Positions 9,506 through 20,200 of a DNA stretch of 64,000 bases are shown here, piece by piece. Numbering within the stretch: the stretch's first letter is position 1; every line of letters begins with the position of its first letter. The stretch lies in the NCBI GenBank assembly GCA_018266615.1, contig JAFEAB010000096.1, forward strand, positions 1-64,000. The letters are read 5' to 3'. The position numbers and the translations under genes were made by a program. The notes under the pieces were generated by a model. The model saw only the letters and a program-made list of their open reading frames with translations, was not told the DNA's origin and did not search any database. The DNA comes from Bacteroidota bacterium (GTDB taxonomy: Bacteria; Bacteroidota; Bacteroidia; Chitinophagales; Chitinophagaceae).

Positions 9506-10759
9506 TCAGGGCTTATACTTCTTGATGATTACGGAGGCGTTGTGACCGCCAAATCCGAAAGTATTACTTAAGGCAGCATTCACTTCCCTTTCCTGTGCGG
9601 TATTGAAAGTGAAGTTAAGTTTAGGATCCAGTTCCGGATCATCTGTAAAGTGATTGATGGTAGGCGGAACTATATTTTTTGTAACGGCCAGGATGCAGGC
9701 AATAGCCTCCAATGCACCGGCGGCCCCCAGGCAATGGCCGGTCATGCTTTTGGTTGAGCTGATATTGAGATGATAGGCCTGATCGCCAAAAACGCTCAGG
9801 ATGGCTTTGGTTTCCGCAATATCACCCAAGGGAGTTGAAGTACCATGCACATTGATGTACTGAATATCCTCCGGTTTCATTCCGGCATCGCGAAGGGCAT
9901 CATTCATCACATTTTTAGCGCCTAGTCCTTCCGGATGGGGTGCGGTAATATGATAAGCATCCGCCGTGGCGCCGCCTCCGGCAATCTCGCAATAAATTTT
10001 AGCCCCCCGGGCCAGGGCATGTTCCAGCTTTTCGAGAATCAAAACTCCTGAACCCTCACCCATTACAAAACCGTCCCGATCTTTATCGAAGGGTCTGCTG
10101 GCTGTTTTGGGGTCGTCGTTTCTTTCACTTAAAGCCTTCATGGCATTAAATCCTCCCACTCCGGCAGCGCTAATCACGGCTTCGGAACCTCCGGTTACTA
10201 TGATATCGGCCTTTCCGAGGCGAATGGTATCAAAGGCATCGATGATGGCATTGGTGGAAGATGCACAAGCACTTACCACCGCATAATTGGGTCCTCTGAA
10301 TCCATTTCGCATGGATATTTGCCCTGCCGCAATATCGAGGATCATTTTGGGGATGAAGAAGGGGTTGAAACGGGGAGTACCATCGCCCGAAGCAAAGTTG
10401 ATCACCTCTTCCTGGAAAGTAATTAACCCCCCAATGCCGCTGGCAAAGATTACGCCCACCCTGTCGGGATCCACATTTTCTTTGGTAATACCGGCATCTT
10501 TTACGGCCTCATCACTGGCTATAAGGGCGAATTGACAGTAGCGATCAACCTTTCTTGCCTCCTTTCTGTCGAGGTATTGGGTTGGATCAAAATCTTTAAC
10601 CTCACAGGCAAACCGGGTTTTAAATTTGGATACGTCGAACTGCTGGATATAATCGCATCCACTAACCCCATTTTGCAACCCGTCCCAAAACTCGGGGAGG
10701 GTTTTTCCCAAGGGTGTGAGTGCGCCCAATCCGGTAACGACAACTCGATTTAAAGCCAT
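9506..10759 (-). CDS. fabF: beta-ketoacyl-ACP synthase II
   Basis: A 417-residue condensing enzyme that extends acyl-ACP with malonyl-ACP in type II fatty-acid synthesis. The Cys-His-His triad is visible: C165 in VSACASSTNAI, H305 in NVHGTSTPLGD, and H342 in STKSMTGHCLGAAGA. The C-terminal NTFGFGGHNAS motif is intact. The length and ends match FabF. It follows acpP by 26 bp on the same strand, so the carrier protein and the enzyme that uses it are probably co-expressed from the promoter upstream of acpP. Confidence 0.97.
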   Translation of the reverse strand: MALNRVVVTGLGALTPLGKTLPEFWDGLQNGVSGCDYIQQFDVSKFKTRFACEVKDFDPTQYLDRKEARKVDRYCQFALIASDEAVKDAGITKENVDPDRVGVIFASGIGGLITFQEEVINFASGDGTPRFNPFFIPKMILDIAAGQISMRNGFRGPNYAVVSACASSTNAIIDAFDTIRLGKADIIVTGGSEAVISAAGVGGFNAMKALSERNDDPKTASRPFDKDRDGFVMGEGSGVLILEKLEHALARGAKIYCEIAGGGATADAYHITAPHPEGLGAKNVMNDALRDAGMKPEDIQYINVHGTSTPLGDIAETKAILSVFGDQAYHLNISSTKSMTGHCLGAAGALEAIACILAVTKNIVPPTINHFTDDPELDPKLNFTFNTAQEREVNAALSNTFGFGGHNASVIIKKYKP

Positions 10760-10785
10760 AATTTGCCTGTGATGATTGAAAGGGA

Positions 10786-11022
10786 TTATTTGGCGTTTTC
10801 TTCCAAATAAGAAACGGCCTGGCCTACGGTAGTAATGGTTTCGGCCTGTTCGTCAGGAATAGAAATATTAAATTCTTTTTCAAATTCCATTATTAATTCT
10901 ACGGTGTCCAAACTATCGGCACCTAAATCATTTGTGAAAGAAGCCTCAGGGGTAACTTCCGCTTCATCCACTCCTAATTTGTCAACAATGATTTTTTTTA
11001 CTCTTGTTGCAATGTCTGACAT
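10786..11022 (-). CDS. acpP: acyl carrier protein
   Basis: A 78-residue acidic protein that carries growing acyl chains on a 4'-phosphopantetheine arm. The attachment serine is S37 in the invariant [13 protein letters not shown] motif. Helix II ([14 protein letters not shown]) and the acidic recognition surface are typical. It is the first gene of the leftward acpP-fabF-rnc-gpsA group and has a good Bacteroidota-type promoter directly upstream (11048-11076). Confidence 0.98.
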   Translation of the reverse strand: MSDIATRVKKIIVDKLGVDEAEVTPEASFTNDLGADSLDTVELIMEFEKEFNISIPDEQAETITTVGQAVSYLEENAK

Positions 11023-11047
11023 GATTGTAAAATTTAGTTAATCGGTG

Positions 11048-11076
11048 CAAAAATATATCTTTTGGATTAATTACAA
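11048..11076 (-). promoter_or_regulatory. promoter of the acpP-fabF-rnc-gpsA cluster (TTG-N18-TAnnTTTG)
   Basis: On the minus strand, TTG (11074-11076) and TATTTTTG (11048-11055) are separated by 18 bp, matching the Bacteroidota primary-sigma promoter with its -33 TTG and -7 TAnnTTTG. The expected transcript start is about 20-25 nt upstream of the acpP ATG at 11022. This is assigned by consensus only. Confidence 0.65.
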
Positions 11077-11233
11077 AGAAATACTGGAGGGAGCCGGAAA
11101 GGGTTAATTTTCAATTAGAAATCAGAGTTTGGAGCCAATTTTAGTTTCAGGATTAAAATCAGGCATCCCGCCGGTTTGCCAAAGAGAATTTAATGTATCT
11201 TGTTATATGATTTTGAAACCTTAAAATTCGGCC

Positions 11234-11662
11234 ATGGGATTAAAGCAAATCGACCACGGTACCAAAGAATATGGCCAAATGGTGGCCCTTCGGTATCAAA
11301 TTTTGCGGGCTCCTCTTGGTTTGTCCTTTTCCAATAGCGAATTGGACAGGGAGAAGGAAGATATCCTGATTGCTGCATTTGAGGAAGAGGACATGCTGGG
11401 TTGTTGTATTCTGTCCTGGATTGGGCCCCAAAAAATGCGGGTACGGCAAATGGCGGTTTTGGCAAACCTGCAGCGCAAGGGAATAGGGGCCTCTCTCATG
11501 GGTTTTATTGAAAATATTGCCCGGGATAAAGGCTGCAGGGTACTTATGATGCATGCCCGCGAAACAGCCATTGGTTTTTATGAAAAATTCGGCTATCGTA
11601 TTACCGGTGAACCTTTTGTGGAAGTTGGCCTTCCCCACCGGATCATGGAAAAGGTACTTTAA
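11234..11662 (+). CDS. GNAT-family N-acetyltransferase
   Basis: A 142-residue single-domain acetyltransferase. The acetyl-CoA binding motif A is visible as RQMAVLANLQRKGIGASLMG (about residues 73-92), with the Q/RxxGxG/A loop as QRKGIGA. Motif B follows as the segment ending ETAIGFYEKFGY, a standard GNAT C-terminal pattern. It resembles the ElaA/YjcF-like small GNATs, but the substrate cannot be read from sequence. It stands alone between the acpP promoter and a convergent YcxB-like gene, ending one base before that gene's end. Confidence 0.87.
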   Translation: MGLKQIDHGTKEYGQMVALRYQILRAPLGLSFSNSELDREKEDILIAAFEEEDMLGCCILSWIGPQKMRVRQMAVLANLQRKGIGASLMGFIENIARDKGCRVLMMHARETAIGFYEKFGYRITGEPFVEVGLPHRIMEKVL

Positions 11663-12172
11663 TTATCCTTTTGGGATGTGGGAGGCGATCAGCTTTCGGA
11701 TAGCATGTTCCTCCTCCCCTTCAAACGCCTCTTTCGGAAAAATAAAGAAAGTCCGGCTATTGAAATACAGATGAAAATATAAAGGGCTTTCCATCCATCC
11801 CGAAAACTGCGGCCATTCCCAGCTTTTGGATCCATTTTCCGTCTCAAGCGTAAAACGATGTTCATCCAGCCGCACCCTAAATCTTTCTTTAAAGGTTTGC
11901 GACCGCTTATATACAGAGGAGGGCAACAGGTACCAAAAGGTAATCATCAAAATAAACCACATCACCGAGCTCAGCAGAAACGGGAGGGGTTGAATTTTTT
12001 TAAAAAAATACAATGCAGCCGAAACAAGCGCAAACACGTTCACCAAAACAATCATTATTTTAATTTCCTTCCGGCTGATGAAATGGTACCGGAGCGCCTG
12101 GATAACCTTCCCTTTCTCAAAGGTGAAAAATGCTGAAACCATACGCAAAGATAGCAGGCAATTTTCTTCCAT
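11663..12172 (-). CDS. YcxB-like membrane protein
   Basis: A 169-residue protein with two adjacent transmembrane segments (IMIVLVNVFALVSAALYFF and LPFLLSSVMWFILMITFWYL). These are followed by a YcxB-like C-terminal domain (VRLDEHRFTLETENGSKSW, then HLYFNSRTFFIFPKEAF). This arrangement, in which the C-terminal half converts a sequence to a PH-like fold, is seen in the YcxB family of unknown function. An internal ATG at 12142 (MVSAFFTFEKGK) is an equally plausible start. It is 11 bp downstream of the mazG-like gene in the same direction, so it is likely the last gene of the dtd-mazG-like run. Confidence 0.65.
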   Translation of the reverse strand: MEENCLLSLRMVSAFFTFEKGKVIQALRYHFISRKEIKIMIVLVNVFALVSAALYFFKKIQPLPFLLSSVMWFILMITFWYLLPSSVYKRSQTFKERFRVRLDEHRFTLETENGSKSWEWPQFSGWMESPLYFHLYFNSRTFFIFPKEAFEGEEEHAIRKLIASHIPKG

Positions 12173-12183
12173 CCCGGAAACAA

Positions 12184-12540
12184 CTATTCATTCTTGTTTC
12201 CTTCCACCAGATTCCGGTGGTGGCGGGCCGCATCGCGGGTTGTTTTTTTTTCAAAATTTTTCTCTAATGCCTGGGTAAGATTAACACCCGTTTGGTTGGC
12301 CAGGCAAATCAGCACCCAAAGCACATCTGCCATTTCATCTGCGATTTCTTTCCCTTTATCTGATTCTTTAAACGATTGTTCCCCGTATTTCCGAACCAAT
12401 AATCTAGATAACTCCCCTACCTCTTCCATCAAAATGCCCAGGTTGGTTAATTCATTAAAATACCGGACTCCCACCTGGCGGATCCATTCATCTACTTTCG
12501 TTTGTGCTTCAGCGATAGTTAGCTGTCCTGGTTCCATCAT
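12184..12540 (-). CDS. MazG-like nucleotide pyrophosphohydrolase
   Basis: A 118-residue all-alpha NTP pyrophosphatase. The metal-binding helix pair appears as ILMEEVGELSRLLVRKYG and KEIADEMADVLWVLICLAN, giving the ExxE plus ExxD pattern of the MazG/RS21-C6/dCTPase superfamily. The single-domain length matches the small house-cleaning dNTP pyrophosphatases rather than two-domain MazG. The start ATG overlaps the dtd stop by four bases (12537-12540), implying translational coupling to dtd. Both enzymes remove aberrant metabolites (non-canonical nucleotides; D-aminoacyl-tRNAs). Confidence 0.9.
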   Translation of the reverse strand: MMEPGQLTIAEAQTKVDEWIRQVGVRYFNELTNLGILMEEVGELSRLLVRKYGEQSFKESDKGKEIADEMADVLWVLICLANQTGVNLTQALEKNFEKKTTRDAARHHRNLVEGNKNE

Positions 12541-12989
12541 TCCTTGTTTTTAGTATCTATAAAAATGGTTATGGGTCCGTCATTTATCAAGGAGACCTGC
12601 ATATCGGCTCCAAATTCTCCGCTGGCAACCGGCTTGCCCAATAATTCGGGCAATTTTTTCAAAAAAGAATGGTAAAGAGGAATGGCCTTTTCGGATTTGG
12701 ACGCCCTCATATATCCCGGGCGGTTTCCTTTTTTGGTGGAAGCATGGAGGGTAAACTGGCTAACTACCATCACATCCCCCGCTATATCCGTAACCGACAA
12801 ATTGGGAATCTTATTCTCATCATCAAATATCCGGAGGCCGGCAATTTTGCCACAAAGCCAGGCTACATCCTCATCCGTATCTGCATCCTCAATTCCCAGC
12901 AATACCAAAAGCCCCATACCAATGGAAGATTTGACGATGCCGGAGATAGTTACCGAAGCTTCCCTTACCCGTTGAATAATAACCCGCAT
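12537..12989 (-). CDS. dtd: D-aminoacyl-tRNA deacylase
   Basis: A 150-residue homodimeric enzyme that hydrolyses D-aminoacyl-tRNA (and glycyl-tRNA-Ala), protecting translation. Both family motifs are present: the SQFTLHASTKKGNRPGYMRA segment (about residues 77-96) and the cross-subunit Gly-cisPro motif as LINDGPITIFIDT near the C-terminus. The typical N-terminus MRVIIQRVREASVTI fixes the start. It heads the leftward dtd-mazG-YcxB-like set and is divergent from the sensor kinase at 13089. Confidence 0.96.
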   Translation of the reverse strand: MRVIIQRVREASVTISGIVKSSIGMGLLVLLGIEDADTDEDVAWLCGKIAGLRIFDDENKIPNLSVTDIAGDVMVVSQFTLHASTKKGNRPGYMRASKSEKAIPLYHSFLKKLPELLGKPVASGEFGADMQVSLINDGPITIFIDTKNKE

Positions 12990-13088
12990 AGCGGTATCAA
13001 AAATAAGGATACAAAATGGCTAATGAAGCATTGCATGCATTTGACGCCATTGTATTATTTTTCCAAATATTTGTTAGCAGCAGAAAGT

Positions 13089-16019
13089 ATGAGGGCAGCG
13101 TTACTTCTTTTTTTTATATTGGTTTGGTTGGGAATAAAGGCCCAGGAGACCCAACGATGCAGGATAACAAATTACAATTCAAACGAAGGGTTGTCGGGAT
13201 CGGTAATCAAAGATATTACATCAGATAAAAACAGATTTATCTGGATGATCTCCGATAATCATCTGCAGTATTTCGATGGCCAAACATTTCATATCCTCCA
13301 CACCGGCCGGGGAATTCATGAGGTGCCTGGAAAAATATTTCAATCATTATACAGCTCTCCCAATGGGGAAGTTTGGGTTTTTTACCAGGGCGGAATCTCG
13401 GTTTATAACCCTTCCACCCATTCCTTCCGGCACTCTCCCCCAAACAGTGCGTTTGCCCGGCAAACCATAACCCATGTTTCAAATCCTGAAGGTGATTTGG
13501 TGATAAATGCAGGAGAAGATTATTTTAAAATTAATCTCCTCACAAAACAAATTTCAAAACTTCCAATTCAACGGAAAGGGCTGCCTTTGGAAAATTCCAA
13601 TCCCCGTTCCGCAGGGAATTTCGAGTTTCAAGACCAAACGCTGCATTATTTTTCTGCGGTTGATTCTACGATTCAGCCGGTAATCGTTCCACTTCAGAAA
13701 AGCCTTGTATTTCCAATTGAAGCCGACACAAATACCCTGCTGATTTTTAGGCCGGAATCTGTGTCAGTTTTCGATCTGCGGCAGAAAAAGGAAAAAGTAC
13801 GGATTCCATATCCTTTCAGTTTACATGAAAAAGTTTACAAACTCCCACAGGATGCAATTCAGGATGGGGAAGGAAAGTTTTGGGTGATCCTGGATAACCA
13901 GGTTTGGCAGCTCGACCTTAACCGGAAGGCATTTACCAAAGCCCTTGTTAATTTAAAGGGAGAAGGCTTTATAAAAAAGGGGTATTGTAAAAAAATGTAC
14001 CTGGATTCCCAAAAGAACTTATGGGTTTCGACCAACCTGAATGGATTATTCAGGGTAAATCTGGAACCTCAAAACTTTACGCTCTTTTCCACACCGGGCG
14101 AGGACAATAATTTTGTGAAATGCTTTTTGGTTGATAAGAAGGCTAACCGGGTACTTTGTGGTACTTATGGTAGCGGTATAAAAATATATGACAGCACCGG
14201 GACCTTCCTGAATGAAATCAAATTAAAGAAATCGGATATCGTTACCTCGATGGTGCAAGCCGGCGATTGGCAATGCATCGTGTTGTTGTATGGTTACAAT
14301 TCTCCCTTCCTGCTGAATTACAAAAATAATACTTTCAAAAAACTACCCTTTATTAACCTCAGCAAGTGGGATTTTAATTCCGGGTATTATGCCGAACTAA
14401 TTCCGGTGGGGAATAATAATTTTTATTACGAAACTAACCTGGGGCCTTTGAAATTTTCCTTTCAAAATAACACCCTTCATATAGACACTTTTGTTACCGG
14501 CACAAAACTGCCCTTGCCACCAGAAAGGCCACTATCCTGCAAGGGGCAGGATCTGGCACCCTTTTTTGGCGAACATTTTATCCGTTCCTGTTTAGGTAAA
14601 GCGGGGTTAAGCGAAATAGGAGCTAATATCATTTTACCATTGAACGATGCAGTAGTTTTAGGTACAGCGAAAGGCGTATTTGTTTTTAATAAGCAGACAA
14701 AACTGCTTCGTTTTTATGGCATGAGGGAGGGTTTGCCAGATGAGGTTATTTATGGACTTTTAGGTGACGGGGAGGGGAATATATGGTGCAGTCACAACCT
14801 GGGGTTATCCAGGATTTCCCCACAGGGAGAAATTCAAAATTACTCGAGGGAAGACGGGTTGCAGGATAATGAATTTAATTTTTGTGCTGCCCTTTCCACT
14901 CCGGAAGGCCAGTTATACTTTGCCGGCATCAACGGGCTCAACAGTTTTTATCCCCGTCACCTGAATCAAAATTCTCATAAGCTGGCCCTCCGGGTTACTC
15001 ATATCCGGGTGAATGAAACCAACCTGTATGATGATACTGCCTATTGGAATATTAAAAAACTGGATTTACCGGTTAGTCGAAACAGGATCCAACTCACGCT
15101 GTCGGCCATTGGAAATTTACCATCTGGCGCTTACCAGTATCAATACAGAATTACAGGGTTGGAAAGCAGTTGGCATAAACTCTACCATACCAATGAATTG
15201 AAACTTGCCTTATCGCCCGGGGCCTATATTATTGAGATAGCCGCTTTCGAAAAATCCAATCCGGCAACTATTAGCTACCAGACCTTATCTATAAATATTA
15301 ATAACCCATTTTACCTCCGGGGATGGTTTATGGCCGGTTTACTGGCAGCCTCTGGCATCCTTGTTTGGCTTCTTACCAAATGGTTTAACCATCGGAAGTA
15401 TCAACGCCGGCTGCAAATGCAACAGGCGCTGGATGAGGAAAGACTACGAATCAGCAGAGATCTCCACGACAATATTGGCGCTTATACCACTGCTTTATTA
15501 GCCAATACAGACCGGTTAGAGGGTGAAAATAATATTGGGGAAACGACCGGCCGAATCCGGAAAAATGCACAACAGATTTTAACCAGCCTTAGAAATACAA
15601 TTTGGATTTTAAATACCCAAAAAGTCACCGTTGAATCTTTACATGAAAATATCAAAAACTATTGCTTTAAACTTTTGCAAAACTTCGAAGGCATTTCATT
15701 CAAGGTTGAAGAGGAAATAGTAATTAATGCTAATTTGACTTCTGGGGATGCCCTGCACTTAAACAACCTCATACAGGAAGCGGTGCAAAATGTAGTTAAA
15801 CACAGCCGGGCAAAAAATATGACCTACCGAATGCAATGCAGAGACTCCCTGGTAGTTGAAATTGAAGATGATGGGGCCGGATTTGATACGGAAACCGTAC
15901 AGTCGGGGTATGGATTAAAGAATATGCGATGGAGGGCACAACAGGCTGGGGCAGAATTCACTATCCAAAGCAGCCCGGGATCCGGAACCCGGTTAACTAT
16001 ACAAAAAAAATGCTCTTAG
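13089..16019 (+). CDS. ligand-binding (two-component regulator propeller) sensor histidine kinase
   Basis: The frame is open from 12669, but that part is antisense to dtd. I choose the ATG at 13089, which gives a signal peptide (MRAALLLFFILVWLGIKAQ) and a 976-residue protein. Residues about 25-650 are periplasmic, with repeating propeller-type units (for example NRFIWMISDNHLQYFDGQTF, GNIWCSHNLGLSRISPQGEI). A Y_Y_Y domain (AYQYQYRITGLESSWHKL) precedes one membrane span near 745-766. The cytoplasmic part has a HisKA_3-type dimerisation helix with the phosphorylated His near 793 (RISRDLHDNIGA) and an HATPase with LIQEAVQNVVKHSRA, EDDGAGFD and GYGLKNMRWRA. It is partnered with the response regulator 42 bp downstream; the ligand is unknown. 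Confidence 0.92.
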   Translation: MRAALLLFFILVWLGIKAQETQRCRITNYNSNEGLSGSVIKDITSDKNRFIWMISDNHLQYFDGQTFHILHTGRGIHEVPGKIFQSLYSSPNGEVWVFYQGGISVYNPSTHSFRHSPPNSAFARQTITHVSNPEGDLVINAGEDYFKINLLTKQISKLPIQRKGLPLENSNPRSAGNFEFQDQTLHYFSAVDSTIQPVIVPLQKSLVFPIEADTNTLLIFRPESVSVFDLRQKKEKVRIPYPFSLHEKVYKLPQDAIQDGEGKFWVILDNQVWQLDLNRKAFTKALVNLKGEGFIKKGYCKKMYLDSQKNLWVSTNLNGLFRVNLEPQNFTLFSTPGEDNNFVKCFLVDKKANRVLCGTYGSGIKIYDSTGTFLNEIKLKKSDIVTSMVQAGDWQCIVLLYGYNSPFLLNYKNNTFKKLPFINLSKWDFNSGYYAELIPVGNNNFYYETNLGPLKFSFQNNTLHIDTFVTGTKLPLPPERPLSCKGQDLAPFFGEHFIRSCLGKAGLSEIGANIILPLNDAVVLGTAKGVFVFNKQTKLLRFYGMREGLPDEVIYGLLGDGEGNIWCSHNLGLSRISPQGEIQNYSREDGLQDNEFNFCAALSTPEGQLYFAGINGLNSFYPRHLNQNSHKLALRVTHIRVNETNLYDDTAYWNIKKLDLPVSRNRIQLTLSAIGNLPSGAYQYQYRITGLESSWHKLYHTNELKLALSPGAYIIEIAAFEKSNPATISYQTLSININNPFYLRGWFMAGLLAASGILVWLLTKWFNHRKYQRRLQMQQALDEERLRISRDLHDNIGAYTTALLANTDRLEGENNIGETTGRIRKNAQQILTSLRNTIWILNTQKVTVESLHENIKNYCFKLLQNFEGISFKVEEEIVINANLTSGDALHLNNLIQEAVQNVVKHSRAKNMTYRMQCRDSLVVEIEDDGAGFDTETVQSGYGLKNMRWRAQQAGAEFTIQSSPGSGTRLTIQKKCS

Positions 16020-16061
16020 GAGAGTATTGCCGTAAAAAAAAGGAAAAACGAACTTTAAGCC

Positions 16062-16739
16062 ATGCATGTAAAGGTGGGTATAGTAGATGATAAAGCCATT
16101 AACCGCGAAACCATTCGCCAAAAACTTATTGGGTTCAAAGAATTTGAAATCGTATTGGAAGCCGCTGGTGGGGAGGAGTTCCTTCATAAAATAAATACAC
16201 AGACTCCCAAACCCGACATCGTGTTAATGGACCTCGAAATGCCGGGGATTAACGGGATCGATACCATTCTGTTGGCCACCTCCATCCATCCGGAAATTAA
16301 ATACATTATCCTCACCATTTTTGAGGACAGTAATAAAATTTTTGAAGCTATAAAAGCGGGCGCAAGCGGATACTTGTTAAAAGACGACCAGGCGGTGAAT
16401 ATCATCGACGCACTCACCTCGGTGTATGAATACAACGGCATCCCGATGAGCCCGGCCATTGCCCGTAAAGCTATGGATATCCTTCGCGAGATCCCCATGC
16501 ACCGGTATAAAGAACAGGAAGAAAATGAAGTGATAAACAATCAAAATGCAGGGCTCAGCGACCGGGAAATGGAAATCTTAAAAGAGATGGCCAGCGGGAA
16601 AAATTATAAAGCCATAGGCGAAAAACTATTCATCTCTCCACTAACGGTACGCAAGCATGCAGCCAATATATACACCAAACTCCACGTAAATAACCGTTCG
16701 CAGGTGGTAAATATTGCACATAAGAGAAAGTGGCTGTAA
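16062..16739 (+). CDS. LuxR/NarL-family response regulator
   Basis: A 225-residue regulator. The receiver domain spans about residues 3-125, with the phosphoacceptor D57 in [12 protein letters not shown], acidic pair D9-D10, and the K in [10 protein letters not shown] NarL-type helix-turn-helix occupies the C-terminus ([20 protein letters not shown], then [20 protein letters not shown]). It follows the sensor kinase by 42 bp and matches its HisKA_3 type, so the pair forms one two-component system. Target genes cannot be inferred. The nearest accessory genes are 5 kb away, beyond nrdJ. Confidence 0.94.
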   Translation: MHVKVGIVDDKAINRETIRQKLIGFKEFEIVLEAAGGEEFLHKINTQTPKPDIVLMDLEMPGINGIDTILLATSIHPEIKYIILTIFEDSNKIFEAIKAGASGYLLKDDQAVNIIDALTSVYEYNGIPMSPAIARKAMDILREIPMHRYKEQEENEVINNQNAGLSDREMEILKEMASGKNYKAIGEKLFISPLTVRKHAANIYTKLHVNNRSQVVNIAHKRKWL

Positions 16740-17266
16740 GAATAGATTCGCCGTTTGTTTATTATCAAAAGCCCGGGATTGGTTTAAGAAAGTAAGCTAA
16801 TTCAGTTTTCCTGCTATAAGCAACTGTTCATTAACGTTAGTTTAAATAAAAAATATTAAACGGTGTTCCCGATGGAACATCCCTTTTGGATTTTCTTAGT
16901 TAGTGTATCCGGTTACACGATAAACAATAGGCTAACATCACCGGGAAAATTTGTCATTAATTTAAAACGGAAGGACAGTTCACTATTCAACATTTCACAC
17001 GAACCCATACCCTGCAATCCGGTTACGCGGAAATGTGTTTAGATTACATATCCTTTTCAACAAAAAAAAATAATTTCTTTCCACAAAAGGTGAAAAACCC
17101 CGCAAATTCAGCCCCCATTTGACCTGCCTATTTTAATATATATTTTGTCCACAATATGGGGAAACATCGGGTTATGAAAGTTGCTGTACAGGGGATACTT
17201 TCGTTTTCCTCCCGTTTGGGACCCTAAATCTATTTTCTTACTAACCTGGTTTAATTTATTCCTGCC
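16740..17266 (+). other. 527-bp intergenic region upstream of nrdJ; no gene recognised
   Basis: No credible coding frame, tRNA or terminator was found. Because the downstream gene is a B12-dependent enzyme, I searched by eye for a cobalamin riboswitch B12-box-like core and did not find one. The region is AT-rich with scattered short direct repeats such as CCGGTTAC (16910 and 17019 areas). It presumably contains the nrdJ promoter, but no clean TTG-TAnnTTTG pair could be assigned. Confidence 0.5.
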
Positions 17267-20200
17267 ATGCCAACAAAGAAGCAAGCTACTAAGCGGCTGC
17301 AGTTTAGCCGTCATTTTACGAAAGAGGGAGTAAGCCCCTTCGATATGTTTGAATACGATTACCGGACTTCGGTCATCAAAAATCCCACAGGGGAAGTCGT
17401 ATTCCAGATGGATAATGTGGAAGTGCCCAAAGCATGGAGCCAGATTGCCACTGATATCTTAGCTCAAAAATATTTCAGGAAGGCGGGTGTTCCCAAAGAA
17501 GATGGCAGCACCGGGCGCGAAACCAGCGTTAAACAGGTGGCCCATCGCCTGGCCCATTGCTGGAGAGTATGGGGCGAAAGGAATAATTATTTTGAAACCG
17601 AAAAAGACGCACAGGTTTTTTATGATGAGCTGGTTTTTTCCATCCTCAACCAATCCTGTGCACCGAACAGCCCCCAATGGTTCAATACCGGGTTGCACGA
17701 AGTATATGGCATAACCGGGAAGCCACAGGGGCATTATTATGTAGATGCTGCAGATGGCCGCTTAAAGAAATCGACCTCTGCTTACGAACGCCCCCAGCCC
17801 CATGCCTGCTTTATCCTGAGCGTGGAAGATGATTTAGTGAATGAAGGGGGAATTATGGACCTCTGGGTTCGGGAAGCCCGCATATTTAAATACGGAAGTG
17901 GAGTAGGCACTAATTACAGCAGCATCCGCGGAGAAGGCGAAAAGCTGAGTGGCGGTGGTTCATCCAGCGGACTGATGAGTTTCCTTAAAATTGGCGACCG
18001 TGCCGCAGGAGCTATAAAAAGTGGTGGCACTACCCGCCGAGCCGCAAAAATGGTTTGCCTGGATATTGACCACCCCGAAATTGAATCCTTTGTAAACTGG
18101 AAGGTTGAAGAAGAGAAGAAAGTAGCCGCTTTAATTGCTGCTGGTTATCCCAGCGATTATGAAGGAGAGGCATACCGCACTGTCAGCGGGCAAAACAGCA
18201 ACAACTCGATTCGCATCCCCAATAGTTTCTTTAAAACAATGGATGAAGGAGGCGAATGGGAGTTGAAAGCCCGTAGTGATGGCCATACCATGAAGAAGGT
18301 GAAAGCCGCCGACCTCTGGAACCAAATAAATTATGCTGCCTGGCGTTGTGCCGACCCCGGAACCCAGTATGATACCACTATTAACGAATGGCATACCTGT
18401 CCCGAAGGAGGCCCAATCCGGGCATCCAACCCTTGCAGCGAGTATATGTTTTTAGATAACACCGCCTGCAACCTGGCCAGTGTTAACCTCCGTCGTTTTT
18501 TTGATGAAAAGGAAAATCAGTTTGATGTTTCCGGATTTGAATACACCTGCCGTTTGTGGACTGTGGTATTGGAAATTTCTGTGTTGATGGCGCAATTCCC
18601 ATCTAAAGAGGTTGCTCAGCTCAGTTACGATTATCGCACACTCGGACTTGGGTATGCTAACCTGGGCAGTATGCTGATGGTGAGCGGCATTGCTTATGAT
18701 AGCGAACCTGCCCGGGGAATTGCCGGTGCCATTACTGCTATTATGACCGGTATTTCTTATAAAACATCAGCAGAAATGGCTGCCTTCCTGGGGCCATTTG
18801 CCAGGTACAAGCAAAATAAAAAGCACATGCTGCGCGTAATGCGCAACCACCGTGCTGCCGCTTACGATGCTGCGGATGCCTTTGAAGGACTGGAAATAAA
18901 ACCCAACGGTATCAATGCAAAATACTGTCCGGATTATTTATTGAAATCAGCTACAAAAGCATGGGATAATGCTGTTCAGCTTGGAGAAAAATACGGATAC
19001 CGGAATGCACAGACCACCGTTATTGCACCTACCGGTACTATTGGACTGGTGATGGATTGCGATACCACCGGTGTGGAACCCGATTTTGCACTGGTGAAAT
19101 TTAAAAAGCTTTCTGGTGGTGGTTATTTTAAAATCATCAACCAGAGCGTACCACAGGCCTTGCGTAACCTCAAATACTCAGAACCGGAAATCGCCGAAAT
19201 CGTTAATTATGCCAAGGGGCATGCCACGTTAAAGGGTGCGCCTTACATTAACGAACAAACGCTGTTAGAAAAAGGGTTTTTGTCAACCGAAATTGAAAAG
19301 CTAAACGCTGCCATGGGCAGTGCTTTCGAAATCGGGTTTGTATTCAATGTGTTCACCCTGGGTGAAGCCTGCCTCCAGCGCCTCGGATTCAGCAGCGATC
19401 AATATAATGATTTTGGATGGAGCCTGTTGGAAGCCCTGGGCTTTAACGATGATGAAATAGAAGCCGCCAATACCTATGTATGCGGAACGATGACGGTAGA
19501 AGGCGCTCCTCACCTGAAAGAAGAGCACCTGCCGGTATTTGATTGTGCCAACAAGTGCGGACAGATTGGCCAGCGATACATCCATGCTCACGGGCACATC
19601 CGGATGATGGCTGCTGCACAACCTTTCCTCAGCGGAGCTATCAGTAAAACCATCAACCTGCCCAATGAAGCCACGGTAGAAGAAATTGCGGATTCGTACC
19701 GTTTGAGCTGGGAGCTGGGTTTAAAAGCATGTGCGCTTTACCGTGATGGATCAAAATTGAGCCAGCCATTAAGTAATAAATCGGATAAGAAGAAAAAGGC
19801 TGTCGATATGGCCTCTTCAGAAACTGCCACCGAAACCATTGGCGAATTATCCATTATTGATATGGGCAAGCTTACGGTAGATGAATTGCTGGAAGAAATC
19901 AACAAACGGGTTCAGAGCAGCGCCGATACTTCTTTGAAACGTCAACTGGCCATGATCGTAGAGAGAAGGTCGTTGCCGGCCAAACGCCGTGGGTTTACAC
20001 AAAAAGCCAAGATCAATGGCCAGGCTCTGTTCCTCCGCACTGGGGAATATAGCGATGGCACCCTGGGCGAAATATTTATTGATATGGCAAAAGAGGGAGC
20101 TACTATGCGCAGTATGCTCAACTGCTTTGCCATTGCCGTATCCATTGGGTTGCAATATGGCGTTCCATTGGAAGAATATGTAGAAAAATTTGTGTTTACC

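Noticed and set aside
12669..13088. Upstream extension of the sensor kinase frame
   Set aside because: It overlaps dtd in antisense and removes the signal peptide; the ATG at 13089 is better.
17108..17266. NrdR-type boxes before nrdJ
   Set aside because: AT-rich palindromic pieces such as ATATATAT and CCACAATATGGGG are present, but no pair with proper spacing could be shown by eye.
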